Origin: Chrysomallon squamiferum
Lineage: Eukaryota; Mollusca; Gastropoda; Neomphalida; Peltospiridae
Assembly (NCBI GenBank): GCA_012295275.1
Contig: CM022665.1
Coordinates: 34,907,022-34,971,021, forward strand
Reading direction: 5' to 3'
DNA length: 64,000 nucleotides
Position numbers and translations under genes: made by a program. Below, one piece after another: positions 54,229-64,000 of the stretch. Position 1 is the first letter of the stretch. Each line of letters begins with the position of its first letter. The notes beneath the pieces are model-generated. The model had not been told where the DNA came from. It did no database searches and saw only the letters and a program-made list of their open reading frames with translations.

Positions 54229-54650
54229 CCAAAACATATTTTTCGAAAGATATATTCAGGAATTAATAAAGTGAAAACTTTAAATCCATCCAAAACATTC
54301 CCCACCCCTCCTCGCTGTTAACAACTGTTTGTCACTACATATTTACTTCAGTTATCTCACCGTGTCATACTTTTTCATTTATCTTGATAAATAGGCTTCT
54401 TCAAATATGAATAAATTTCAACAAATATACTACTTTTTTTTTTTTTATTTCATTTTTTTTTTTTTTTTTTTTTTTTTGGTTGTTCTTGTTTTGGATACAA
54501 TACAAACTCGATGTTTTCAGAATGTTTAGCAAAGAACAACAATTTTAAACTTGTAGCTACCGAATTAATACAAAACGACCAGCAATACTTGCATTTTCAA
54601 ATATAATAACCCCTCCTTATATTAATAAATACTTCCTAGCTAATAATTAT

Positions 54651-54679
54651 TTTGTATTACTCTCTCTCTCTCTCACACA

Positions 54680-54719
<40 letters not shown>
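54651..54719. repeat. (CT)n(CA)n microsatellite
   Basis: A short CT run passing into about twenty CA units, non-coding. Confidence 0.9.
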
Positions 54720-54721
<2 letters not shown>

Positions 54722-55958
54722 GATAGACGTTGGTAAGTACATTAAATAATAAAATATTAATATTTCTTTTTTTTTTTTTTTTCTTTTTTTTTTACTTGTT
54801 TTATAAACATTTTCTCAGCGACAAAATCAACATACCAGAATAGCATTCAGCTTCTATATTATTACATAGTTTAACAACTTGTGTATTTAAATAAGCATTT
54901 TTGGGTGAAACAGTTTATAAAAGCGTTATGCATGGATGAATGGAGTAACAAGATCAAATCTAGAGTGTGATAACCGAGATTTCATACTGACGTAGAGATA
55001 CAGTAAAAAACACCAAATAATTAAAGTGATGGATAAGTACAAGTGAAATATTGAACACGACAACCCCCCCCCCCCAAAAAAAAAAAAAAAACAACCTAAT
55101 AATAATTTTTTTAAAAATGAAAATTAAAATAAACAAAAAAATAAAAATATTAAATAAATAAATAAATATAAATAATTGTAAAATATGTACATTTCTATTT
55201 GATTGTCATTCCTTTCTTTTTGATTTTTTGATTTTTTTAAATTATTATTTCTCTCGTTATTATTATTATTTTTAATTAATTTATTTATTTTTAATCTATT
55301 TTAATGTCCCGTTTCTTTTTTAAGTCGACACACACTGTATTTATGTAATTTTATCAAGACACATTCTGTTTTTTAAGTATGTTTGCATTATCACTATTAT
55401 CGCTTCGTAAAGAAAGACATAATAATGAATCAAAGCATTGTTTCGTAAACAAATGCACAACCACTTAATTTTATCTTAGCGTTGCCAATTTTGCTAATAA
55501 TAAAGTATGACAAATTTTAAAATATTTTCGTTTATAATTGTAGAACTGTGAAGGAAAAAACCTTAACAGACTGAGGATACAGCAATTCTGAAACGGATTA
55601 TTCAGTCTAAAGTTTCAGACATACACGAAATGATTACATATTGTGAAATTATTTATTTATTTATTTATTATCATCTTTAAAAGATGATTTGTTCATTTAA
55701 ATTATAAATTACAAAAAAATATATCTAAAAATATATCAAATAAATAATACAAATATATATATATATATATTATAGTAATATAAATAACTGGGAGAAAATA
55801 AAAAAACCTTTTTAATTTTTAATAATATTTTAAAAAAAATACCGCTTTGTTCACGATCACGGTGCGTATCCGACACCGACGACTTACTAAATATACCTTT
55901 ACAACGTTAGTAGAGCGTTGAAAAGTCAGGATTGAATAGCATTTATGTGGGTGGTGTA

Positions 55959-55960
<2 letters not shown>

Positions 55961-56029
<69 letters not shown>
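55961..56029. repeat. (CT)n microsatellite
   Basis: About 34 uninterrupted CT units, non-coding. Confidence 0.95.
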
Positions 56030-56033
<4 letters not shown>

Positions 56034-56775
56034 ATTCGGCTTTATAATGATGATAAGGTGTTATGAAGATTTCAATGAAAAAAAGAATAAAGTTTAAATA
56101 TAAAATTCGTAATTAAAATAAAAATAACAAAAATTGTTAGAGAGAGAGAAGAAAAAAACAACAACTCCATAAACACAGAAGACTGTTTTTACAGCAACTT
56201 TGTAGAACTGAGACGTGATGTAATCAATTCTCCTTACGAAAATTATTATATTATTTCCCTTTACTAAGAATGGCTTTTCAAAGGCAGTGATCTATTCTGC
56301 TTACACCTTATGGACGGAACATGCATTAAAAAAATCTGGAACTTTTAATCGACGCGACTTTCCCGTCTCTTATGTTCACTATAATAAGACATTAAATAAT
56401 GTAATTTACTAGTTAAATATATATTTATTTATAATTATTTTTCTTGAGGAGAACAGTCGTTGTTCTAATATGCATATAGTTATATATATTTCCTTTCCTG
56501 TTATATATTTATTTATCGTCAACGTCATCATAGTCGTCGTCACCACATCATCATCATTATTATCATTTTCTGCTACTATTCGTTTATGTTATCGGGTTCT
56601 TGTATTCATTATTCATATATGAACATAGAAATTAAGAGTTTATCAAATGAACAACAACAACAACAAATAAATAAATAAATGGAAGCCGCGAGAAGTAGAT
56701 ATACGTTATATGCCTAACTCCAACCCATTTTCATTACCTGTTAGACGTTAATGCTTCCGAATAACAGGGGAAAAT

Positions 56776-57657
56776 ATACCGTATATACTTGTGTATAAGT
56801 CGAATTTTTGGGAGACTATATTAAGGTAATATTTTGGGGGTCGACTTATACATAGGTAATGCTTTTGTAGCTGTTGCTGAAGAGTCGCCATTTTGACTAT
56901 TTTTTGCTACGGGATGCATCTAAAATAATCGCGGTCTTTCAGCTTTTCAAAAATAAAATTTTATCGTATAAAAAATTTGGAAAAATTAAATAACAAAACC
57001 AAATATGAATGTAAAACATGATATTCTTCCGTTTAATGACATAAAAATACATTTTAAAGCGAGAAAACCGTCAGTACGGCGTTATGCGTTACGGCGTCTT
57101 GCAATGATCTAGGAATGCAGACTTCTCTGCCAAATTGCACTAAATATCGGTCCTAATTTCATAAACAAAACTCACTTGTGTAATTGTAAAGAATTTGGTG
57201 AAATAATATTGCAATCGTCATTAATATCCACTACCGACAAATCGAAAACAAACTAAATTTCTATAAACGTTCTGCAACAAAAATCAGTTCAACTTCTCGC
57301 CATATTTGTTATTCTAGTCGGTAGCCAAGTGCGCAAAGCCTCGGCCAATTAGCGCGCTAGGAATAGGATCGGGGGCGTATCTTGTAGCAGAGTTTCGATA
57401 GAAAAAAATATTGCTGAGGTTCCGAAATTATCTTACTTTGAATTGCACGTGCAAGTTACAGCTCGTGCAAGTTATGTTACAGTAGGCGTACAATGTAGGC
57501 CTTCATGGCACTGTCACACTGGTCTAAAAATAGTGACGGTGCCTGGAATCTACAGTCGACTTATACACAAGTAATACCTAAAATGACGCAATTTTTGGTC
57601 TTAAAATACACATCGACTTATACATAAGTTCGCCTTGTACACAAGTATATACGGTAT
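56776..57657. mobile_element. 882-bp non-autonomous element with inverted ends
   Basis: The left end reads ATACCGTATATACTTGTG. The right end, reverse complemented, starts with the same 20 bases, and similarity continues more weakly inward. The word TATAAGTCGA or its complement recurs at least four times inside (about 56795, 56842, 57554, 57613). TA pairs at both ends fit a TA target duplication. Less AT-rich than its surroundings, with no transposase frame. Likely a MITE; superfamily not assigned. Confidence 0.7.
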
Positions 57658-57699
57658 GCGATTTACGAATACACATTAACTATATCACTAATAAAGGTT

Positions 57700-58215
57700 G
57701 AGCGAACCTTAAACGCGCAAAAACCTTTGGAAACTTTATTTTCTTTGACCGCGTATACCTGTTCTGAACGAGGGAGCGTCTAGCCAATGATTAGGCCTTT
57801 TTCATTCTTTTGAAGATCCACCTGGGGCGGTTGCCTGTCACAGTGTGAAATCTCAAAAGGTGGGGTCGTCCGACAAGCGAAGCACACGAATAAACAGACT
57901 CGTACGGAACTTCTGTTCATTTAAAAAATATATATATATATATTTTTTATGAAATTTAAAAACACTTTTTTTCTCTCTCGCGCGCTCTTGATTTTTTTCA
58001 GTACAGAATCAAACTTGTAATGCGAATAAACACAGTCATGCACAGCAGAAAATAAACGAGACATTTTATAGTACTGTTACCTCATTAAGCCTTCTCGTTA
58101 GAGGACTTGTGATTTTTATAAACAGATTTATTTGTTGTTTATATTTCTAACCTGAAGGAGATTACCGTTTTTCTGTGGATTTGTCTTTAGCAGAGATTAT
58201 CAGGAAAATGGATTT
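57700..58215 (+). promoter_or_regulatory. Possible promoter and first coding exon
   Basis: A relatively CpG-rich stretch (for example 57715-57905) with an AGCCAATGA CCAAT-type word near 57782. At 58208 the sequence reads GAAAATGGATTTAGGTAAGT, an ATG in good context followed after ten bases by a consensus donor. A gene could start here with a first intron running off the window. No protein identity can be given. Confidence 0.25.
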
Positions 58216-58564
58216 AGGTAAGTTTTCAGATAATACTCAATGACAGTTAGATAATAAAGTAATAAAAGAAACTTTGTATAGGTAATGGCAGTAATACAAT
58301 GTAGTAGAAGTAGTAATAACAGCTAGTGGTAGCAGTAGCAGTAACAGTACTTGCGGTAGTAGTAGTACTAGTAACATGAGTTGCGGTAGTGGTAGTATTA
58401 GTAACAGTTATAATAGTAGTTTTATTGATATTGGTAGTATTAGTAGCAGCAGCAGCAGTAACAATAGTAGTTGTAGTGATGGGTGTATTGTGTTTGTAGT
58501 AATAAACCTAAGTAGTTCTAAATTAGTCGTTACGTTGGGGTTTTCTGAGGCTTTTTACGTGGGA

Positions 58565-58565
<1 letters not shown>

Positions 58566-58613
<48 letters not shown>
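58566..58613. repeat. (TAT)n microsatellite
   Basis: About sixteen TAT units. The upstream 58300-58470 is a degenerate AGT/AGC-rich tract. Together they give a spurious Ser/Tyr-rich open frame (58376-58705). Confidence 0.9.
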
Positions 58614-61227
58614 TATATGTAAGTATTTATTCATGTATGCATGTATGTATCTATATTTTCATCATTTTTGGAATACATACATGTCTGCATGTAAATGATA
58701 TGTAATTTTGCTTTATTATTGTTAACATTACACGTTTTGAAGCCAAAAATATATAAATGGAACGTATACTGGGGTCAACAAAAGTTAGGATCCATGCATA
58801 CCAAAAAAAACAAAAATAAATGGCGTAATGCCAGTTTGTCAGTCACACATACAAATATAAACAAATGTACTTTTGACATGTTTTCAACACATGAACAGAT
58901 ACGATAACATTTGTTGAACGTATGATCAACATGTTTAATGGTCAATGTATATATTTTTTTTAGTATGAGCATTATTTCTTTAAAATATCTCTAAGTTATG
59001 AACCTATAATTACTATATTTAAAGATTTAGTTAAATAAAAACAGATGTTAGATTATCCTTTGTCTTAATATCCTAGCAGTAAGGTCATCATTTATGTTAC
59101 TAGAAAATATTCAAATGTTCCTCTTTTAACAAGACACTTATGAACAGTGTTTTCTATAGATTTAACATTATCGTTAAACTAATAATAAAACGCTTTTAAA
59201 AATATAAGGACAAAAAAATCAAACAAATTAACTGGAAATAATTGCAGGTTTTGTCAGACAAAATAAGTGCATGTATTGTAATACAGATAAAGCAGTTCTC
59301 AGACAAAACAGAATTTTGAATTTAATATTCCAAAATAGTCGGTCAAATCGAATCGAATTTCGAATCTCGAAAATTTTGGAGAATAATCAAATCTATCAGA
59401 TTCAGTTATGAAGGAACATTCAGTTCTGTATATAAATATCCACTGTAGTGATTGTTAGCATGGTGATTAACGTGATTATACAAGTTTGAGGTTTAAATGA
59501 GCAACTGATGGGCAAACTAAAAAATATGTATGATGACCGTATTATTTGGTTAATGGAGTATTTATACAAAGTTCATTTTAAAATGTCAGTGAGTTTTTTT
59601 CTTCTTCTTCATACTTTGTTTATTATTTATTAATATTAACGGTTGGTCATATAGTTTGTCCATTCGAATATTTCAAAGCTTTGTTGAATACTAATGTTAA
59701 AATCAGTAATTTACATTCATCAGTATCTCAGTGATTTAAATGTTTAAACCGCAAACTAATTTCTCTCAGCAAATACAGCAACTAGTATTAGTACTATTAT
59801 TACCAGTATAACTACAACGACTGTTGTATTTTCACAACCACTATTACTACTACAATACATGCAAGAAACGTAGTTTATTTTAATTTAACCAGGCTACAGG
59901 TAGAAAGGATGCCTATAGGTAACCTGATACGTGTACCCGTGTTTTGAATAGAGAAAAGAACCAGATACCCCATTTATGTTTTATTTTGCTTTTACTTTCC
60001 ATTTTTTATTTCCTAAACACACAACGACGAAATACCTTCCCTGTTTTAAACTTTATCATTTCTGCACCCTTGGAGAGAAGATATAATTAAATATAGGAGA
60101 AGAATAAATAAAATCACTCCTTATCACTTTTCTTCCACATTCGTTCACACCTCTTTCTAAATAAATAAAAAAAGAAAGAAAGAAAATAATTTTAAAACAA
60201 TTGTTTGAATTATTATACATGAGTTTCTAAAGAAATTAATTGTTTTACAAACAAATGTAAGGGCGTCCTATTCCATAATTATAGGAAATTTACTACATTA
60301 TTTTTGAAATAAATTTTTTCAGCTGACACCAAAAAAGACTAACTGACTTGCAGTTATGTGTTTCGTATGCGTGCGAATGTATGGGTGTAAACTTTTAACT
60401 ATGTATGGATTTTGTTTGTGAATGTATATGCGCATGACTTTTGTGTTGTTTATTTATTTTTATTTTTATTTTATTGTTATTATTATTTTTTGTTTGTTTG
60501 TTGAGTGTTTATATGTTTATGCATTTGTGTATTCTGTATATATATTGTTTGTATAGATAGATGTAATGCGAGTAATATATTGAAATTGAATCCTTTTTTT
60601 TTAAAGCTAATGCACATGTATATTAAGTTATGGAGTTTTTGCACATCTTACCCTATTTCACAAAGAATAAAAGCAGACACACCTTATATGTGTTTATTAC
60701 CGGCTATTTTCGAGAATATGACTCCAGGTGATGCTCTGCTAAAGATGGATAGATTTACTGATAATAATACGCTCTTGTCACCATTGTCTGTTCTACAGCG
60801 AAGTCGTTTCGTCATGTTAAGACAGTGTATGGATATATTTCTTATCTTTTTTCTTTCATTTTTAAAAATAAAATAAAGAAAAAGTCCTAAGAATATTAAT
60901 CATAAAACTACTTCTACCATAACAAAACGTGACTAACTATAGTCTTCCATATAGAACTTCGTGTATAAACCTATATCATGTATATGACACACCAGAGATG
61001 CTCCAAAACTAGTTCTGTTTAATATTAAAATAACCTCTTCTTTTTATATCTGGAATTCGCAGAAACATAAATATTTGTCTGTACATAGTATATGCTCGTA
61101 TGTATTTATATGTAAAGTAAAAAAAAAATAAAAATAAATAAATAAGCCAAGATACTGCGGATTTTAATTTGAACCGTATCAGTTTAGATTAATAATAATT
61201 TAGATATAGGCCTAATTGGCATGTTTC
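58614..61227. other. Intergenic, no gene seen
   Basis: AT-rich. The open frame 60505-60876 has no recognisable similarity and is bounded by low-complexity sequence. Confidence 0.5.
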
Positions 61228-61799
61228 CACTTTGCCGGACGCTATTGTTCTTATGTAGAAATCATTGGTGCACGCTAATCCCTAGTACAATAGGTGATTA
61301 TGGTATAGTCTAATGCAATAAATAACTTTAAAAAATCGTTCAATCACTTCATCGTTCATTTTATTGCATGTGGCAAGAATTCATCATTCACATAGTTGAA
61401 TTATAGTATTTCATAACATTTGTTCATTTTATTACATCTGGCAAATTCGACTTTCATAACATTCACAGTTAAAAATTATAGTCATTCATAAGATCCATTT
61501 TAACATTCACATAGGTAAAATTATAATCATAACATCCATGCCTGAAGACCTGATCGCTGAGCACCCTTCCAGATAGTCTGTCGGAAGTTACTCATTTGAA
61601 ACATGAATGTGTATGTGTTATCATGATACAACTGTAGTTAAGGTTACTCATTTGAACAGTTTTCATGTGAGCTGTGATCGAGAGATAAGGTTAGATCAGG
61701 AAAGTATAAAGTGATTACAACCTGTATTTAGTGGAACAGACTGTAACATCCCATGCAATGGACTGTTACCATTAATCTGTTCAGGCGTCCGGCAAAGTG
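61228..61799. mobile_element. 572-bp MITE-like element with perfect 15-bp inverted ends
   Basis: CACTTTGCCGGACGC at 61228-61242 is the exact reverse complement of 61785-61799. The inner part holds a degenerate tandem repeat of about 68 bp (61355 to about 61545; unit starts TTCATTTTATTGCATGTGG). No open frame for a transposase. No convincing target duplication next to the ends; immediately outside, ATGTTTC and GTAAACCAT are themselves weakly inverted, so the true tip may be a few bases further out. Confidence 0.7.
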
Positions 61800-63470
61800 A
61801 GGGTAAACCATTTCTTTTTTCTGGTAATTAAATTAATAAATCGTAACTCGTTTTTCTTTTTTCCTTTTGTTTTCTTGAACAAACCTCTATTACAATACTT
61901 TCACAATCCATGACATTATTATTATTATTATCTGTTGTTGTTATTAATAATTAAATATTCACTGGATTCAAAATTGCAGTTTTCATTTTCATAGTCTAAA
62001 GGGTATTAAGTGCTAAACATTGATTATTTTATAACGATGACTCATATACTGAGAAAATCCGCAGCAAGGTCGATGGGCTATGTATATGTATATACTCTTC
62101 CATAAACAAATACAATTATTTATTATACATCTCAATAAACCAGCCATCGGGTACAGATTGGAATGTCATATTGTGCAATGAACTGATTACCGCCCTTAAC
62201 AAGCTTCGATTCAATTAAGCATAAATATATTTTTAAAAATTCATGTAACACAGTACCACTTCAAACTGTGCATTTCCCGAATAGCGGGAATCCATTGCAG
62301 AACAATCAACACTCATATAACATCAATCAACGCTTGATGCCGTGATGATAGCCTTCACAGTCACATCGCTGCATTGAGGACAGTAATCGTTGCAAAAAAA
62401 GTTTAAAACTTTATTTTTTTTTTGGTTGTCTTTTTTTTTTGTTTGAAAATAATAATAATAATAATAACAGTGATGATGATGATGATGATAAAGCTAGTTT
62501 TGATTACCAGCCTTACAGTCGACTCACTACTGATTAACATTTTGTTTAAGATTGTATATGCTTGGAATTAAACATTAATCATCAGAAGAAAAAAAATTCG
62601 TCTCACGAATATTTATTTACAAATTTATATTCTAAATTAAAACCACATTTGTATCCAAATTCTGACATATATTGTTTGGTTTCTGTGATAAAAGTTTAAG
62701 ATCTATATTTGACAAAATTCTTGAAGTTGTCTAGTTTATGTGAAAATCTTCAAGGACATTAGCATTTTTGTTTCTTCATTTCGTAACAGCTAAGGAAAAG
62801 TGGCAAGAGAGAGCACTTTGTAAGGGGTGTCAAAGACTTTATAAATGTTTGTGTTTTTTCGTGTCGCTTGTATACGTATGTACGAGAATGTTTGTGTGGT
62901 ATATTCATGTACTCATATACAGACAGAGAGAGAGAGAGGACTATATAAAGATACACATTGAGCGAGACATAAATACAAACTGAAAGAGAAGAAAAGAGAC
63001 AGAAAGATACACAAAGAGAGAGAAAGATAAAAAGAGAGAGATATAAACATAACGAGAGCGATGTTTTCATCTTTAGATGACTTATTGTGCTACTGATTCA
63101 TAACCTACCTTCTAATAAATGTAGTCTTAAAAAAAAATCTTAGCTTTTATTTTCATCAAGTCAGCTTCCCTATGTTCCTTATATAAAGACATTCTGGAAC
63201 CGCCCTTACATAGACTGTTGCTAAACAGTCAGTCCATGTGATAAACAGTCAGTGATAAATGTTATTTTACATAAATGCCTCTGTTTGTGAAATTATTGTT
63301 TGTTTATTTACTGATATTCGGTAGCAGAGAAATATATTTGTAGGCACTTGACAGAAAAATAAAATAACTGAACAACAGTTGTTTTTAAAAAAAAAAAAAG
63401 CAAAAAAAAAAAGCAGTATGAACATATATCCATTTTCCCCTTTTCTCTTTTTGGTTGTTTCTGTCACATT

Positions 63471-63472
<2 letters not shown>
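61800..63472. other. Intergenic, no gene seen
   Basis: AT-rich with a short (AAT)n/(GAT)n tract at about 62448-62490 and purine-rich GAGA words at 62920-63060. No supported gene. Confidence 0.5.

Positions 63473-63541
<69 letters not shown>
63473..63541. repeat. (CT)n microsatellite
   Basis: About 34 uninterrupted CT units. Confidence 0.95.
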
Positions 63542-63545
<4 letters not shown>

Positions 63546-64000
63546 CCTTTTACATTAAAAAATTGTTCATAATTAGTGTTCCAAGTATAAATCTGAAATT
63601 AATATGACGTCATACATAGATAAAGTTAATTAATATACAAATAATAAGAGATGAATTCCTCTGTCTTCACTTAATAGATTTCTTTAATTCTATTAGCAAA
63701 AAACATATTTTATATTTTACGATCCGATCTTTTTCATTTACTTTTTTCTTTTTTAAATTCTGTATCGTAAAAAAAAAATACATTTTTCAGTGCTAATTAT
63801 TTATTTATTTTAGTTTTTTAAATTTTTTTTGAAAGATATTTATTTTGTACACAAGCTATTTTTAATCCGTGAACTCATACACGATGGCTAGGAGACAGAG
63901 CCGAGGCATGATAGATAACAGGATCAACTTTCATTAGTGCTCCCATTTTACAGACTGTGATGTGCTTTTTACTGACTGTGAAATATTTCTTCTTGTTAAC
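63542..64000. other. Window end, no gene seen
   Basis: AT-rich until about 63850, then a less AT-rich stretch (63870-63960) with no recognisable product. Confidence 0.4.

Noticed and set aside
58376-58705. Ser-, Asn- and Tyr-rich open frame
   Set aside because: It comes from AGT/AGC and TAT repeats; no start context, splice structure or similarity.
60505-60876. 123-codon open frame
   Set aside because: No recognisable domain; flanked by T-rich low-complexity DNA and begins in a microsatellite-like stretch.

Overview
The window is nuclear DNA of an animal. It holds spliced single-copy metazoan housekeeping genes with GT-AG introns, strongly AT-rich non-coding DNA, many ATT, GTT, CT and CA microsatellites, and decayed DNA transposons. 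Protein identity to human orthologues is high, but the introns are mostly short (about 0.2-2 kb). With the microsatellite style, this suggests a lophotrochozoan such as a mollusc (perhaps a gastropod). That placement is inference; the sequence carries no decisive taxonomic marker.

Layout. 1-8.1 kb (+): 3' end of an MTA1/2/3-type NuRD subunit gene, last five exons and 3' UTR. 8.4-18.6 kb (-): complete Integrator subunit 7 (INTS7), 20 exons, 950 codons, convergent with MTA. 19.05-20.3 kb (+): complete COMMD1, 3 exons, 188 codons, head-to-head with INTS7 across about 420 bp. 22.3-26.6 kb (+): complete POLR2F (RPB6), 5 exons, 129 codons. 28.05-40.46 kb (-): complete cullin-5 (CUL5), 18 exons, 780 codons, convergent with POLR2F. 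41.2-48.4 kb (+): complete VBP1 (prefoldin subunit 3), 6 exons, 182 codons, head-to-head with CUL5 across about 740 bp. 49.1-64 kb: no convincing gene, but microsatellites, two short terminal-inverted-repeat elements and a possible promoter with first exon near 58.2 kb.

The exon models were built by hand from splice sites, reading phase and similarity to remembered human proteins. In all five complete genes the phases join and the total length is divisible by three. Functions are general: chromatin remodelling (MTA), snRNA and promoter-proximal transcription control (INTS7), RNA polymerases I-III (POLR2F), ubiquitin ligation (CUL5), endosomal and ubiquitin regulation (COMMD1), and tubulin/actin folding (VBP1).

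Items most worth a second look: a 2.6 kb element with about 250 bp inverted repeats and a CTTA target duplication inside VBP1 intron 2, carrying a broken Cys-rich gene; a degenerate piggyBac relic with recognisable ends in CUL5 intron 8; two probable U12-type introns (VBP1 intron 5, INTS7 intron 15); an (ATT)n microsatellite that forms the splice acceptor of INTS7 exon 2; and two divergent gene pairs with short shared promoters. I see no CRISPR array, rRNA or tRNA gene.
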